In this document: positions 9,276-16,802 of the stretch, piece after piece
How the letters are laid out: every line of letters begins with the position of its first letter
Position numbering within the stretch: position 1 is the first letter of the stretch
NCBI RefSeq assembly: GCF_963678635.1
Contig: NC_087068.1
Location: 43,363,649 to 43,427,648 of the forward strand
Reading direction: 5' to 3'
DNA: 64,000 nt
From: Symsagittifera roscoffensis
Lineage: Eukaryota > Xenacoelomorpha > Acoela > Convolutidae
Notes under the pieces: generated by a model
Databases searched by the model: none
What the model was told of the DNA's origin: nothing
Seen by the model: the letters and a program-made list of their open reading frames with translations, nothing else
Position numbers and translations under genes: made by a program

Positions 9276-10310
9276 TGGGATTCTCGAGTTCCCCATGAGT
9301 GGTGTCACGTTACTCATCCCTTGTCTGATTACTGTCTGGGAGAGTTGTACTCTGCCCGTATCGTCAATCGTTCCATAGGGTGCAGTCACCCCGGAACCTG
9401 GTGCATTCTTGTTAGCGACCAATCGTCCAGCTGTCTCTATCAGTTTTCTCACTGTCTGTTCTACGACGGGATCACCCAAGGTGTCACTAGGATCCGGGAT
9501 TGTTACTCGGTTCGTCTCTGCTGGAAGCCGTGTCTCCGTTGTTTGACTCATTTCTCGAGGTGTCAAGAGCTCCATCGGGGACTGCCCACAAGGAATATCC
9601 CTTGCAGGTATCACTTTCTCCACGGCCGTTGTCAACGCCACCTGCTCCGATCGCTCTTTGTATTCCTGCCTTAAGCGTTCGATCTCTTGACCCTGCTTTT
9701 TGTTGCAGTCTTCAAACAACTTTCTCCACATGTCCCGGTCTTCCTCCATCGCCAGCATGGTCTTCATCATATCGTCTAACTCCTTCTTCGTACTTCTCAG
9801 CTGATCGTTCATCTCGTCCAGATCTTGTATGGTTTGGTTCGTCTGAACCTTCTGTGTTACTTTCGCCCTTTTTGGTGGCACAGCTGCTCTCAGTTGTGAA
9901 CCAGACGAGGTCGCCTCGCTGTTCATCTCCCGGTGCATTCTCGTCAGCCCAGGTTTAGGCTTAGAGGGCATTGGCATCTCACCTGGTTGGTAAGTCCTAG
10001 AACTTCCCAATCCAGGCTCATTCGCCAAGTCACTCCCTGAGAGAGCCCCGTTTCTCCACCTCATCACTCTCATGTTTGGGCGGTCTAGTACTCCTCTTTC
10101 TCCATATGCTGCCATCAACCGGACTTCCGTGGGGCGGTCCCCACGGTTGTCGTGCCCCAAGATGTTGATCAGGGCGGTCAGCAACATGACCACCTCTGGG
10201 TCCTCCAGAGCGAAGTCTCGTTCGATCAGCCGACGATAGATCGCATCTACCATCGGTCCTACATATGCCTCTGCCAGGTCCATCAATTCATCCAGGTTGA
10301 AGTTGTCCAT
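7620..10310 (-). CDS. ORF-A: accessory protein with coiled coil and SGNH/GDSL hydrolase domain
   Basis: The frame has 896 codons from an ATG at 10310. Order: an acidic helical N-terminus (1-75), a Ser/Pro-rich stretch, a predicted coiled coil (about 160-235, rich in E, K, D and L), then an SGNH hydrolase domain (about 400-575). The domain shows GDSLV with Ser411, FGGAT near 430, GTND at 458-461 and DGLHF with Asp554 and His557, so all four family blocks and a complete Ser-Asp-His set are visible. SGNH enzymes are esterases or lipases that cleave or remove acyl and acetyl esters; the substrate here cannot be told. After a low-complexity Arg/Ser stretch (about 640-690) the C-terminus holds the first strand of the second SGNH-like unit, which continues in ORF-B. 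It lies 394 bp downstream of the integrase frame, in the env position. The family is clear; the role in the element is unknown. Confidence 0.85.
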   Translation of the reverse strand: MDNFNLDELMDLAEAYVGPMVDAIYRRLIERDFALEDPEVVMLLTALINILGHDNRGDRPTEVRLMAAYGERGVLDRPNMRVMRWRNGALSGSDLANEPGLGSSRTYQPGEMPMPSKPKPGLTRMHREMNSEATSSGSQLRAAVPPKRAKVTQKVQTNQTIQDLDEMNDQLRSTKKELDDMMKTMLAMEEDRDMWRKLFEDCNKKQGQEIERLRQEYKERSEQVALTTAVEKVIPARDIPCGQSPMELLTPREMSQTTETRLPAETNRVTIPDPSDTLGDPVVEQTVRKLIETAGRLVANKNAPGSGVTAPYGTIDDTGRVQLSQTVIRQGMSNVTPLMGNSRIPERKVRKMPAKKVSRVIDVQKNNRLKYNFTGVPETDPRACFNRATWSPAVNLQQPPLGTSHLILGDSLVRVLSNLRTSWVTTVMAFGGATIAQLYRMVELMNPGKIPNVMILVGTNDISRGSDEQEALWESMMVCLLTTLWQKFSCAVLTVCTVPMNARSLTASGRRHNEGVMRWNNILRNLANRNAGRMILMDIEHELRAMDQARLTTDGLHFDSVEGQAWLNRVFQERLDELEAELFDTGVLKEEGTVSDTVITTFVPPNLETRLGTVPAVTNYRQQSSSEPGRRTDVQDWLGEAPMRRTIHPRRRIGPVNQPIEEVAGTSRSDTRSETTSTSREERPSRGSLMWSRSIPSPWHIYKDELMKLDLQRVSFIEDARRMLNGATLSVSRLYSITGVDWLIAASINFSSTTALRFADLEVLPSNNTMGPVNARPLQDVRLNHDERNREERPGRFLTARAPIGQHVKIFRQLTTPPGHVKERVYPKLVNQDGDAQRYGGLTAIKKDETIFAAYDKAEMRKAKIMVVANSEFVYTSKSLFWPDVIMLAAVDLGRS

Positions 10311-10704
10311 TCTATTCTTTTCAAGTTTGATTTGATTCGATTCTTTGACTCAAGTGAGCAATTAAATGATCAATCAGGATCTAGAAAAGGAATCACGACT
10401 GTCACACCTGTCAGTTTCACCTTAACATATATCGTTAAAATCTGCCTAAAACAGTTCAGATAAAAAGATATTTATCCTAAAATTTATTAAAATCAATTGG
10501 TTTCTAAAATTTTGGAATTCGACCTAAGATTGGACAGTCCAAACTTTGGATCTATTCCCAAGATCGTCATTTAGTTGTTCATGGTCACTAACGCTTACTT
10601 ACCCATGATCTTAATAACCTAACACATAACATAACATAACATAACACACATATCACATATTACATGCAACTTGGTCTTTGGCCTAACACTCTTTCGCACA
10701 TCAC
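10311..10704 (-). promoter_or_regulatory. Pol to ORF-A spacer with candidate intron
   Basis: These 394 bp carry no gene. On the minus strand a consensus-like donor GGTAAGTAAG begins at 10603, and a pyrimidine tract ending TTCCTTTTCTAG ends at 10381. Together they outline a possible 222-bp intron ending 70 bp before the ORF-A ATG. The CTAG could equally be an acceptor for a spliced subgenomic RNA with a donor elsewhere, or for trans-splicing. A short ATAAC repeat runs through 10622-10650. Inference from motifs only. Confidence 0.35.
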
Positions 10705-13700
10705 TCAGCCTATACTTAAATAATATTTCTTATGTAGATATACTTGTATGTTCGTATCAGATAATATCACGTGTACAAGCGCGTACAATTCCCGAGAATG
10801 CAGTCTTCCTCTATTTGGATTGTACACTGGAAGCGAAAGCTCCTTCACGTCCATTTCCACAAGGAAGTCCCTCAGCCTCGTCAAAGACAAGACTAGGTTT
10901 TCTGGGTCCACGTGCTGCTTCTCCGTCGCCCTCGTTACCAAGAAGCACAAGTACTTTCCCGGTATTTGCGACACCGCCGGAGGTAAGGCTGCTACGCCCC
11001 CTATCCCTGGTCTTTGCTTCCAAAGGAATTCCACGTTTTTATATTCCCTCTTAAAATCTGCCGCTAGCGCCGTCCTAAAACTCATGTCTGCGGTGATTGC
11101 TACTGCACATGTTCTGTTTGTGAGTATGAAATCACTGTCTGTTAGTATTATGTTACTAGAATATTCATTTGGTAAATTAAAATATGACTCAACTACCCTG
11201 CCTATATTAAGTTTCTTAGGTTCTTCGCCTGTTTCTGCTTCTAAGTCTCCTGTTTCTCTTGCTATTCTTAATTTTTTTATTATCAAGTTTTCAGTGCGGG
11301 TAAGTCCTACCCCCACTCCCCGCACAAAAATATCCATCGGCGTCCCCGTCGATCGCATACCGGGTATTAAGTCAAGGTTAGAAGCTGGAATGAGAAGTTG
11401 TCCTTCCTGGGCAGCCCAGGAAGGATCATCTCGTTCGGTCTTAATGTATTTCGCGCTTTCGCGATCTACGTCTTGAATCGTAACGTTGGTCTCTTTAGGG
11501 TCTGATGTCATTTCGTTCAGCCACTCTAAGACGCGCAGGTTCGTCAGGTCTTGTTCATTTGACTGCTGTTGCTCATCGTCGAACTCCACCTCGGGTTTCG
11601 ACCAGTCGTCAACCCACTCATCGTTGTGATCATCGACTATGTCAATGTCTTGTGACACGGTTATTTCCTCTAAACCCACTACTTCCTCCACTATTTTCTT
11701 TAGATCTATCCTATCCACTACAAAGTCGTCACCGTAAGGATTGTATTTCTTTCTTGGTCTCGTCCCGTCTTTCTGACGAGTCTGCATCGTGAACGGAAGA
11801 TCTGGTTCCATGTTCTTGGGAACCTCTGTCTGTTCGGAATCCTGCCAATCTTCCTCTGCGTAGGGCAAGGTTTCATCGTCTGCTTCGATCTGTTCGTTTG
11901 GATCCAGGTCCAATGGTGTATCCGTGCCTTCCTCTACGACTTCGTTTCCATCGTTCTTCTCCCTGGTGCCTTTTTCATTGACCTCACAAGCAGGGTCCAT
12001 CATTAGATAATCCCCTTCTTCCATGTCTGCAGGTATAAACCAGTCTTCTGTCGATGGATTGTGTGGCTTGATGTTCTCGTAGTGGGCGGCTCGGCCAGTA
12101 CTCAGTCTATAAAAGCGTCCCTCCTGGTGTACCTCCGTAATCATGAAGGGTCCCCTCCATTTCTTTAGAAGTTTCTTTGTCCCTTTCGGTGGTATAACGT
12201 TCTGAAATACCCATACATAGTCTCCCACCGAGTAAGCCTTTGCACCAGCTGCTTTCTTGTCGAATCTTTTCCTCTGCCTTGCCTGTGCTTGCTGAGTATT
12301 TCGTCTGCACAGATCGTTCAACTCCTGTTGACGTCTGATCACATCCCTTACGTAAACCTGTGGAGATGTTTTCTTCCCCTCATACTCTGGGTAGAAGAAT
12401 GTTAAGGGTAAAGACTTTTCGTGTCCAGTTAGCATCATGTGTGGACTAACTCCAGTGGTGGAGTGTTGCGTGCTATTATAAGCTCCCATCACCTGTGGAA
12501 GGTATCTGTCCCAATCGGTCATGTACCTGGAACAATATACCCTCAGCATCGACACTAACGTCCTATTCTGTCTTTCCACTAAACCATTCGTCTGAGGGTG
12601 GTATGTCGTGGAGTGAGCCTGAGCGACTTGTGACCGTCTCATAAGCTCTTTCGTAAGCTCGCCTACGAAAGCCGTTCCATTGTCCGATTGAAACGTCATT
12701 GGACAACCATGTCTTGCTATCCACGTATTGATCAGGTGGTCGCATGTCTCTTCCGCCGAGGCAGTTATGCAGGGCACGGCCTCTGCATACTTCGTGAAGT
12801 GATCTATCATGACCAAGACTTGGTTGTAACCGCTGTCTGTCATGCATATCTTCTGGTGATCTATCTGCACCACCTCGTTGAATTCAGAGGACTCAATCGA
12901 TTGTAAAGGAAATCGCAACTTCCTTGGATCCTTGACCTGTTGGCATGACAGGCAGGTTGTTACCCATTTCTCACATGCCTTTTTCATTCCAGGCCTCTCA
13001 AAGCGCTTCAGGATCCTCTGATACACTTTGTCGATCCCTTGATGGCCCATCTGATCATGCGACCTGAATAATAGTTCTGTCTGATAGAGTTGCGGCAACA
13101 CTATCGCGTTATATTTGTATAAGACCTTGTCTTCTTCTCTTCTCCTGCAAGCCACGATCCCGTCCTTGTTCAGATATAATCTCCCCTCCTTCTGCATATA
13201 GCTGTCTTCTTCTAGGTCACCTTTGTCAGGTGCACCGTTTTCTATCCACCTTTTTAGGTTGCTTGTCATGCGATCATTTCTCTGCGCCCTTGGAAGGTCC
13301 GAGAGTCTGTATCTCGCCTTCAAGTACGTCTTCATGACTCTCATCTGACTATTCAGCTCGTTGGGCTGATGTGTGTCTTCTTCCATTTTAACGCACCAAA
13401 TCTTCGCCAACGGTTGTGTTTCTTGCTGAAACGGCTGAAGATCAGTCCTGACTACCTCTTTCTGCGGCAACAGGCTTATCGAACGTTTCGATACCGCTAT
13501 CGTTTCTAAGTCATCCGCTGCGTTGTCAAAGACTCTTTCGCTTGGTATTGGGTAGCGATCACTGTCAGGATCCTGGTACACTTCTCTGTCCAGGTCCCTT
13601 GCCCGAGTTTCCACTAGTAGCGTGTGTATCGCTAGTTCTGACAGTTCTGATCCCGAGGTCGAATTCCTGTCGGAATAGGTATCCATTCCTGAGTTTCGGG

Positions 13701-13926
13701 AATCATCACCCGTCAAAGGTGTTGTGCTGGAGACTGCACGCTCCTCCAGATCATGTCTGTATTTCCTTCGCATCCATCTGAACTCCCCGGACAAAACCTT
13801 GTTCTCTAGGTCCTGTTTCTCATCAGGAATTTTCTCGTCTATCTCGGACTCCCCGGACAAATTCACTTGTCCCGGGTGTTGATCTTGTGATCGCTGGTTT
13901 TTCTCCTTATCCTTCTCCCCGGACAA
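10705..13926 (-). CDS. Integrase with C-terminal macro-like domain (pol, third segment)
   Basis: This frame encodes the integrase that inserts element cDNA into the genome. It shows the zinc-binding HHCC set (His290, His295, Cys325, Cys328) and the DDE triad (Asp356, Asp415, Glu451, with 35 residues between the last two). A GPY/F-type module follows (KWRGPF). After an acidic, low-complexity linker (about 680-900) the last 150 residues resemble a macro domain of the Poa1/TARG1 type: alternating strands and helices, a conserved Gly-rich turn and a final strand before the stop. The first listed codon is TTG, and the frame is open about 165 nt further upstream, overlapping the end of the RNase H frame. 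It is therefore best read as part of pol reached by a frame change, not as a separate gene. Integrase certain; macro assignment probable. Confidence 0.9.
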   Translation of the reverse strand: MSGEKDKEKNQRSQDQHPGQVNLSGESEIDEKIPDEKQDLENKVLSGEFRWMRRKYRHDLEERAVSSTTPLTGDDSRNSGMDTYSDRNSTSGSELSELAIHTLLVETRARDLDREVYQDPDSDRYPIPSERVFDNAADDLETIAVSKRSISLLPQKEVVRTDLQPFQQETQPLAKIWCVKMEEDTHQPNELNSQMRVMKTYLKARYRLSDLPRAQRNDRMTSNLKRWIENGAPDKGDLEEDSYMQKEGRLYLNKDGIVACRRREEDKVLYKYNAIVLPQLYQTELLFRSHDQMGHQGIDKVYQRILKRFERPGMKKACEKWVTTCLSCQQVKDPRKLRFPLQSIESSEFNEVVQIDHQKICMTDSGYNQVLVMIDHFTKYAEAVPCITASAEETCDHLINTWIARHGCPMTFQSDNGTAFVGELTKELMRRSQVAQAHSTTYHPQTNGLVERQNRTLVSMLRVYCSRYMTDWDRYLPQVMGAYNSTQHSTTGVSPHMMLTGHEKSLPLTFFYPEYEGKKTSPQVYVRDVIRRQQELNDLCRRNTQQAQARQRKRFDKKAAGAKAYSVGDYVWVFQNVIPPKGTKKLLKKWRGPFMITEVHQEGRFYRLSTGRAAHYENIKPHNPSTEDWFIPADMEEGDYLMMDPACEVNEKGTREKNDGNEVVEEGTDTPLDLDPNEQIEADDETLPYAEEDWQDSEQTEVPKNMEPDLPFTMQTRQKDGTRPRKKYNPYGDDFVVDRIDLKKIVEEVVGLEEITVSQDIDIVDDHNDEWVDDWSKPEVEFDDEQQQSNEQDLTNLRVLEWLNEMTSDPKETNVTIQDVDRESAKYIKTERDDPSWAAQEGQLLIPASNLDLIPGMRSTGTPMDIFVRGVGVGLTRTENLIIKKLRIARETGDLEAETGEEPKKLNIGRVVESYFNLPNEYSSNIILTDSDFILTNRTCAVAITADMSFRTALAADFKREYKNVEFLWKQRPGIGGVAALPPAVSQIPGKYLCFLVTRATEKQHVDPENLVLSLTRLRDFLVEMDVKELSLPVYNPNRGRLHSRELYALVHVILSDTNIQVYLHKKYYLSIG

Positions 13927-13976
13927 ATAGTCTTGCAGCCGATTTTGTTCTACAACTTCACCCTCTTTATCCCGGT

Positions 13977-16802
13977 CTACAAAGGTGACAGTTTTCTTTT
14001 GCTTGCCGCTCTCCTCTCCTGTCCTTTCTGTCCGTAAGAAGTACTGGTTAAAATCTCTTGGGGTATTGAGGATACTAGTTGCTGAACTATTGTCCTACAA
14101 TCCTTCTCGTTCTCTTCGTGTTGTCGTCTGGACGGCATGATCTTCACTTTCTCTCTGACTGTTAGCGATGCCACTGCTACTGTCCACTCGGGGTCATCTC
14201 TGGTCAATTCGCTTTCTAACAATCCACCCAGCATCCGCATTACTTGTGGTGTGACTTGCACCGTTTTATCCAATAATGAGAGGCTGTTTATATTCATGCG
14301 AGAGAGTTCTTGCTGGACCAGGTTCGAGCGCAGCAACAAATCCAAGGGGACCGGATCCTCCTTGGACAGGATCTTTATCTCGGCTGCTTTCTCTACAGGT
14401 AACTCAGGGTGCCCTGGAATTGGATGTCCAGACTTATCCAACCATCTCGTTAAGGGAAGCGCTTCATAAGTTTCCTTGTCCAGAAACGAGAATCCCTCCT
14501 TTACTTCCGCCTGATTGGCCTGCTTCTGCTCCAATCTTTCATAGAACTCAGTTTTCTTACTGAGGCTGTCAGCATTCTGGTGTTTATCACGCATCCTATG
14601 TTCGATTATCAAATGGTAGCCATCCAGTCTTACTATCCATCTACCAAAATAACTCTGATCCATCGAGTAGGTCTTCAACCAGGATAACGCTCTGTTGTCC
14701 ACGCGTAACTTGAAGGGAGCGCTCCCCAAGTATGCACGGTACTTTTCTACGAAGGTGACTACTGCAAACATTTCTGCTTTTGGTGCGCCATATTTCATCT
14801 CTGTGTCACTCAAGACCTTGCTGCCGTAAGCAATGGGACGGAGAACTGTTCTTCCGTTCCATTCTTGCTCTTGATGCAAGATTCCTGAGATGGCCACCAC
14901 CGATGCGTCTGTGTCGAGAACATACATGCCCTTTTCTGTAGGCATGCCCAGCACTGGCGCTTCGCACAGTTCCCGCTTTATGTTCTCGAAAGCAACTTGT
15001 GCCTCATCGTTCCATTCGAACTTTTTCCCTTTGTTGCGCATCAGCTTCTGCATCGGGTACACCTTGTCCGCATATCCTTTAATGAATTCACGGTAATAAT
15101 TGGCAAACCCCAGGAAGCTCATTAGCTGTGTGTCCGTCCTCGGAGCCTTCCATGTCAGCACAGCCTCTACTGCTTCTGGATCTGGCCTCACACCATGCCT
15201 GTCCACCATTCTTCCCAGGTACTTGATCGAATCCCTAAGGATTTCACATTTCGATGGTTTGCATTTCAAGCCTGCTCTTTTCATACATCCGAAGACCTCA
15301 TCGAGCCGATCAATGTGATCCTCCAGGGTCGGTGTCGCTATGACTACATCATCCACGTAGCACATCAAGAGATTCCCGTACTTTTTGGTCACTCCTGTCA
15401 AAGCCTGAGCCATCAGCCTTTGAAAAGTTGCTGTTGCATTGCACAAGCCGAAGGGCATCCTCTTCCACTGGTACAACCCCAATTCGCACGCGAAACCGGT
15501 TTTCTCTCTGTCCTTCTTTCGCAGAGGAACCTGCCAGAAGGCAGAACCCAAGTCCAATGTGGTGAAGAACTTTGCATCACCAAGTTTGGATAGGCTCTCG
15601 TCTATTCGCGGTATCGGGTACGCATCTTTAATCGTTACCGCGTTCAAGTAACGAAAGTCGCAACAAAATCTAAGCTGCCCCCCTTTCTTTTTCGCCATGA
15701 CTACCCCGCAAGCCCACGGTGATTTCGAGGGTTCTATCATGTCGTATTCAAGCAACATTTCTATTTCCGCTCGGCACGCTTCCGATTTATGTGGCGTCAT
15801 TCGCCTTGCGCCTTCCCTATGGGGAACGGCGCCCTCTTCTAGTTCGATTTCGTGTTCGACGAAATTACAGCAACCGATGTCCGCCTTATGTTTTGAAAAT
15901 ACTTCGGCGTTCCGATCTAGGAGGTCCCGCAATTTTTCGAAAACTCCCTCACCTATTTTTCCTTTCAAATGTTCTATCTCTGGCAAAACCGGTTTGTCAG
16001 ATCCTAGTTCGTATGACGAGGGGCGTTCCGGAAAATTTGAGCAGCTTGATAAGCCGTCGTCCGTTTCGGATTTCATTGAAAACAATTTATGAATAGATTT
16101 TAATTCATTATTTCTCTTTAAGATTTTATCTTTATTTGCATGATAAGGACAGTCTTTCACACTATATTTCTTCGAGTTTTCTGTCTCTTCATAGTCGGTC
16201 CTCATCGGCAAGGCGTAGCCAAGCTTCTTTCCACGCTGGATTGAAACCGTGGTGTCCAGTGTGTTCAACAACACACTGACACACAGTCCGTTTCGCGTTA
16301 CCGAGAAGCTCCGGCCTAAAATCACCGAACTCTGACTATTTGGATTCGGTACTAAGCAAACCTGTTTGCTATCACTTAACGAATTTAAATTTCTCATTCT
16401 AAAAATTGCTACTACAGCTTGTCCTGGTTGTAACTTTACTTTTCTATCCAAAAAAACTGGTACCTTATTTTCATCTGTTATTATCCTATTAATTGGTCTC
16501 TTAACATACTTTCGGTCCGGGTTTCTAATCCGTATTAGACCGTTGTTCAAGTCAATCATCACGTCAAAATTCCTGACAAAATCTCTGCCCAAGATGAATT
16601 GGTCGGCGTCGTCCAGATTCTCTACCACCAGGAAGCTCATCCAAAGGTCTCGTCCTCCCATGTGAAGGACCGTTATCGGTGTTCTTCCGGCTACGTAGAT
16701 GGCTCCTCGATTTGCGGCCGCCAGTCGTAGGTTCGTAGGAATCAGATCTTCCCGTGTGAAGCCCATTCTTTCCCAAGTTTTTATCGGCATCACACTCACC
16801 AC
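13977..16802 (-). CDS. Protease, reverse transcriptase and RNase H (pol, second segment)
   Basis: The frame has 941 codons. The N-terminus is a retropepsin-like protease that begins in the middle of its active-site motif: Thr-Gly-Ala is in this frame, the preceding Asp is only in the gag frame, and ILGRDF follows at about 92-97. RT occupies about 300-600 with YVDD at 482-485 as the catalytic box and KSPWACGVV, FCCDFRYLN and PFGLCNAT upstream. RNase H starts near DTDAS (630) and keeps the further acidic positions (AEMF, RVDNRAL, KHQNADSLS). The order PR-RT-RH before integrase is that of Ty3/gypsy elements. The frame ends within the overlap with the integrase frame. Relative to gag it is shifted by +1, and integrase returns to the gag frame. 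Confidence 0.95.
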   Translation of the reverse strand: MVSVMPIKTWERMGFTREDLIPTNLRLAAANRGAIYVAGRTPITVLHMGGRDLWMSFLVVENLDDADQFILGRDFVRNFDVMIDLNNGLIRIRNPDRKYVKRPINRIITDENKVPVFLDRKVKLQPGQAVVAIFRMRNLNSLSDSKQVCLVPNPNSQSSVILGRSFSVTRNGLCVSVLLNTLDTTVSIQRGKKLGYALPMRTDYEETENSKKYSVKDCPYHANKDKILKRNNELKSIHKLFSMKSETDDGLSSCSNFPERPSSYELGSDKPVLPEIEHLKGKIGEGVFEKLRDLLDRNAEVFSKHKADIGCCNFVEHEIELEEGAVPHREGARRMTPHKSEACRAEIEMLLEYDMIEPSKSPWACGVVMAKKKGGQLRFCCDFRYLNAVTIKDAYPIPRIDESLSKLGDAKFFTTLDLGSAFWQVPLRKKDREKTGFACELGLYQWKRMPFGLCNATATFQRLMAQALTGVTKKYGNLLMCYVDDVVIATPTLEDHIDRLDEVFGCMKRAGLKCKPSKCEILRDSIKYLGRMVDRHGVRPDPEAVEAVLTWKAPRTDTQLMSFLGFANYYREFIKGYADKVYPMQKLMRNKGKKFEWNDEAQVAFENIKRELCEAPVLGMPTEKGMYVLDTDASVVAISGILHQEQEWNGRTVLRPIAYGSKVLSDTEMKYGAPKAEMFAVVTFVEKYRAYLGSAPFKLRVDNRALSWLKTYSMDQSYFGRWIVRLDGYHLIIEHRMRDKHQNADSLSKKTEFYERLEQKQANQAEVKEGFSFLDKETYEALPLTRWLDKSGHPIPGHPELPVEKAAEIKILSKEDPVPLDLLLRSNLVQQELSRMNINSLSLLDKTVQVTPQVMRMLGGLLESELTRDDPEWTVAVASLTVREKVKIMPSRRQHEENEKDCRTIVQQLVSSIPQEILTSTSYGQKGQERRAASKRKLSPL

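Noticed and set aside
4610-10310. Envelope glycoprotein in the position downstream of pol
   Set aside because: No signal peptide, no clear membrane span and no cysteine-rich ectodomain; SGNH blocks explain ORF-A instead.
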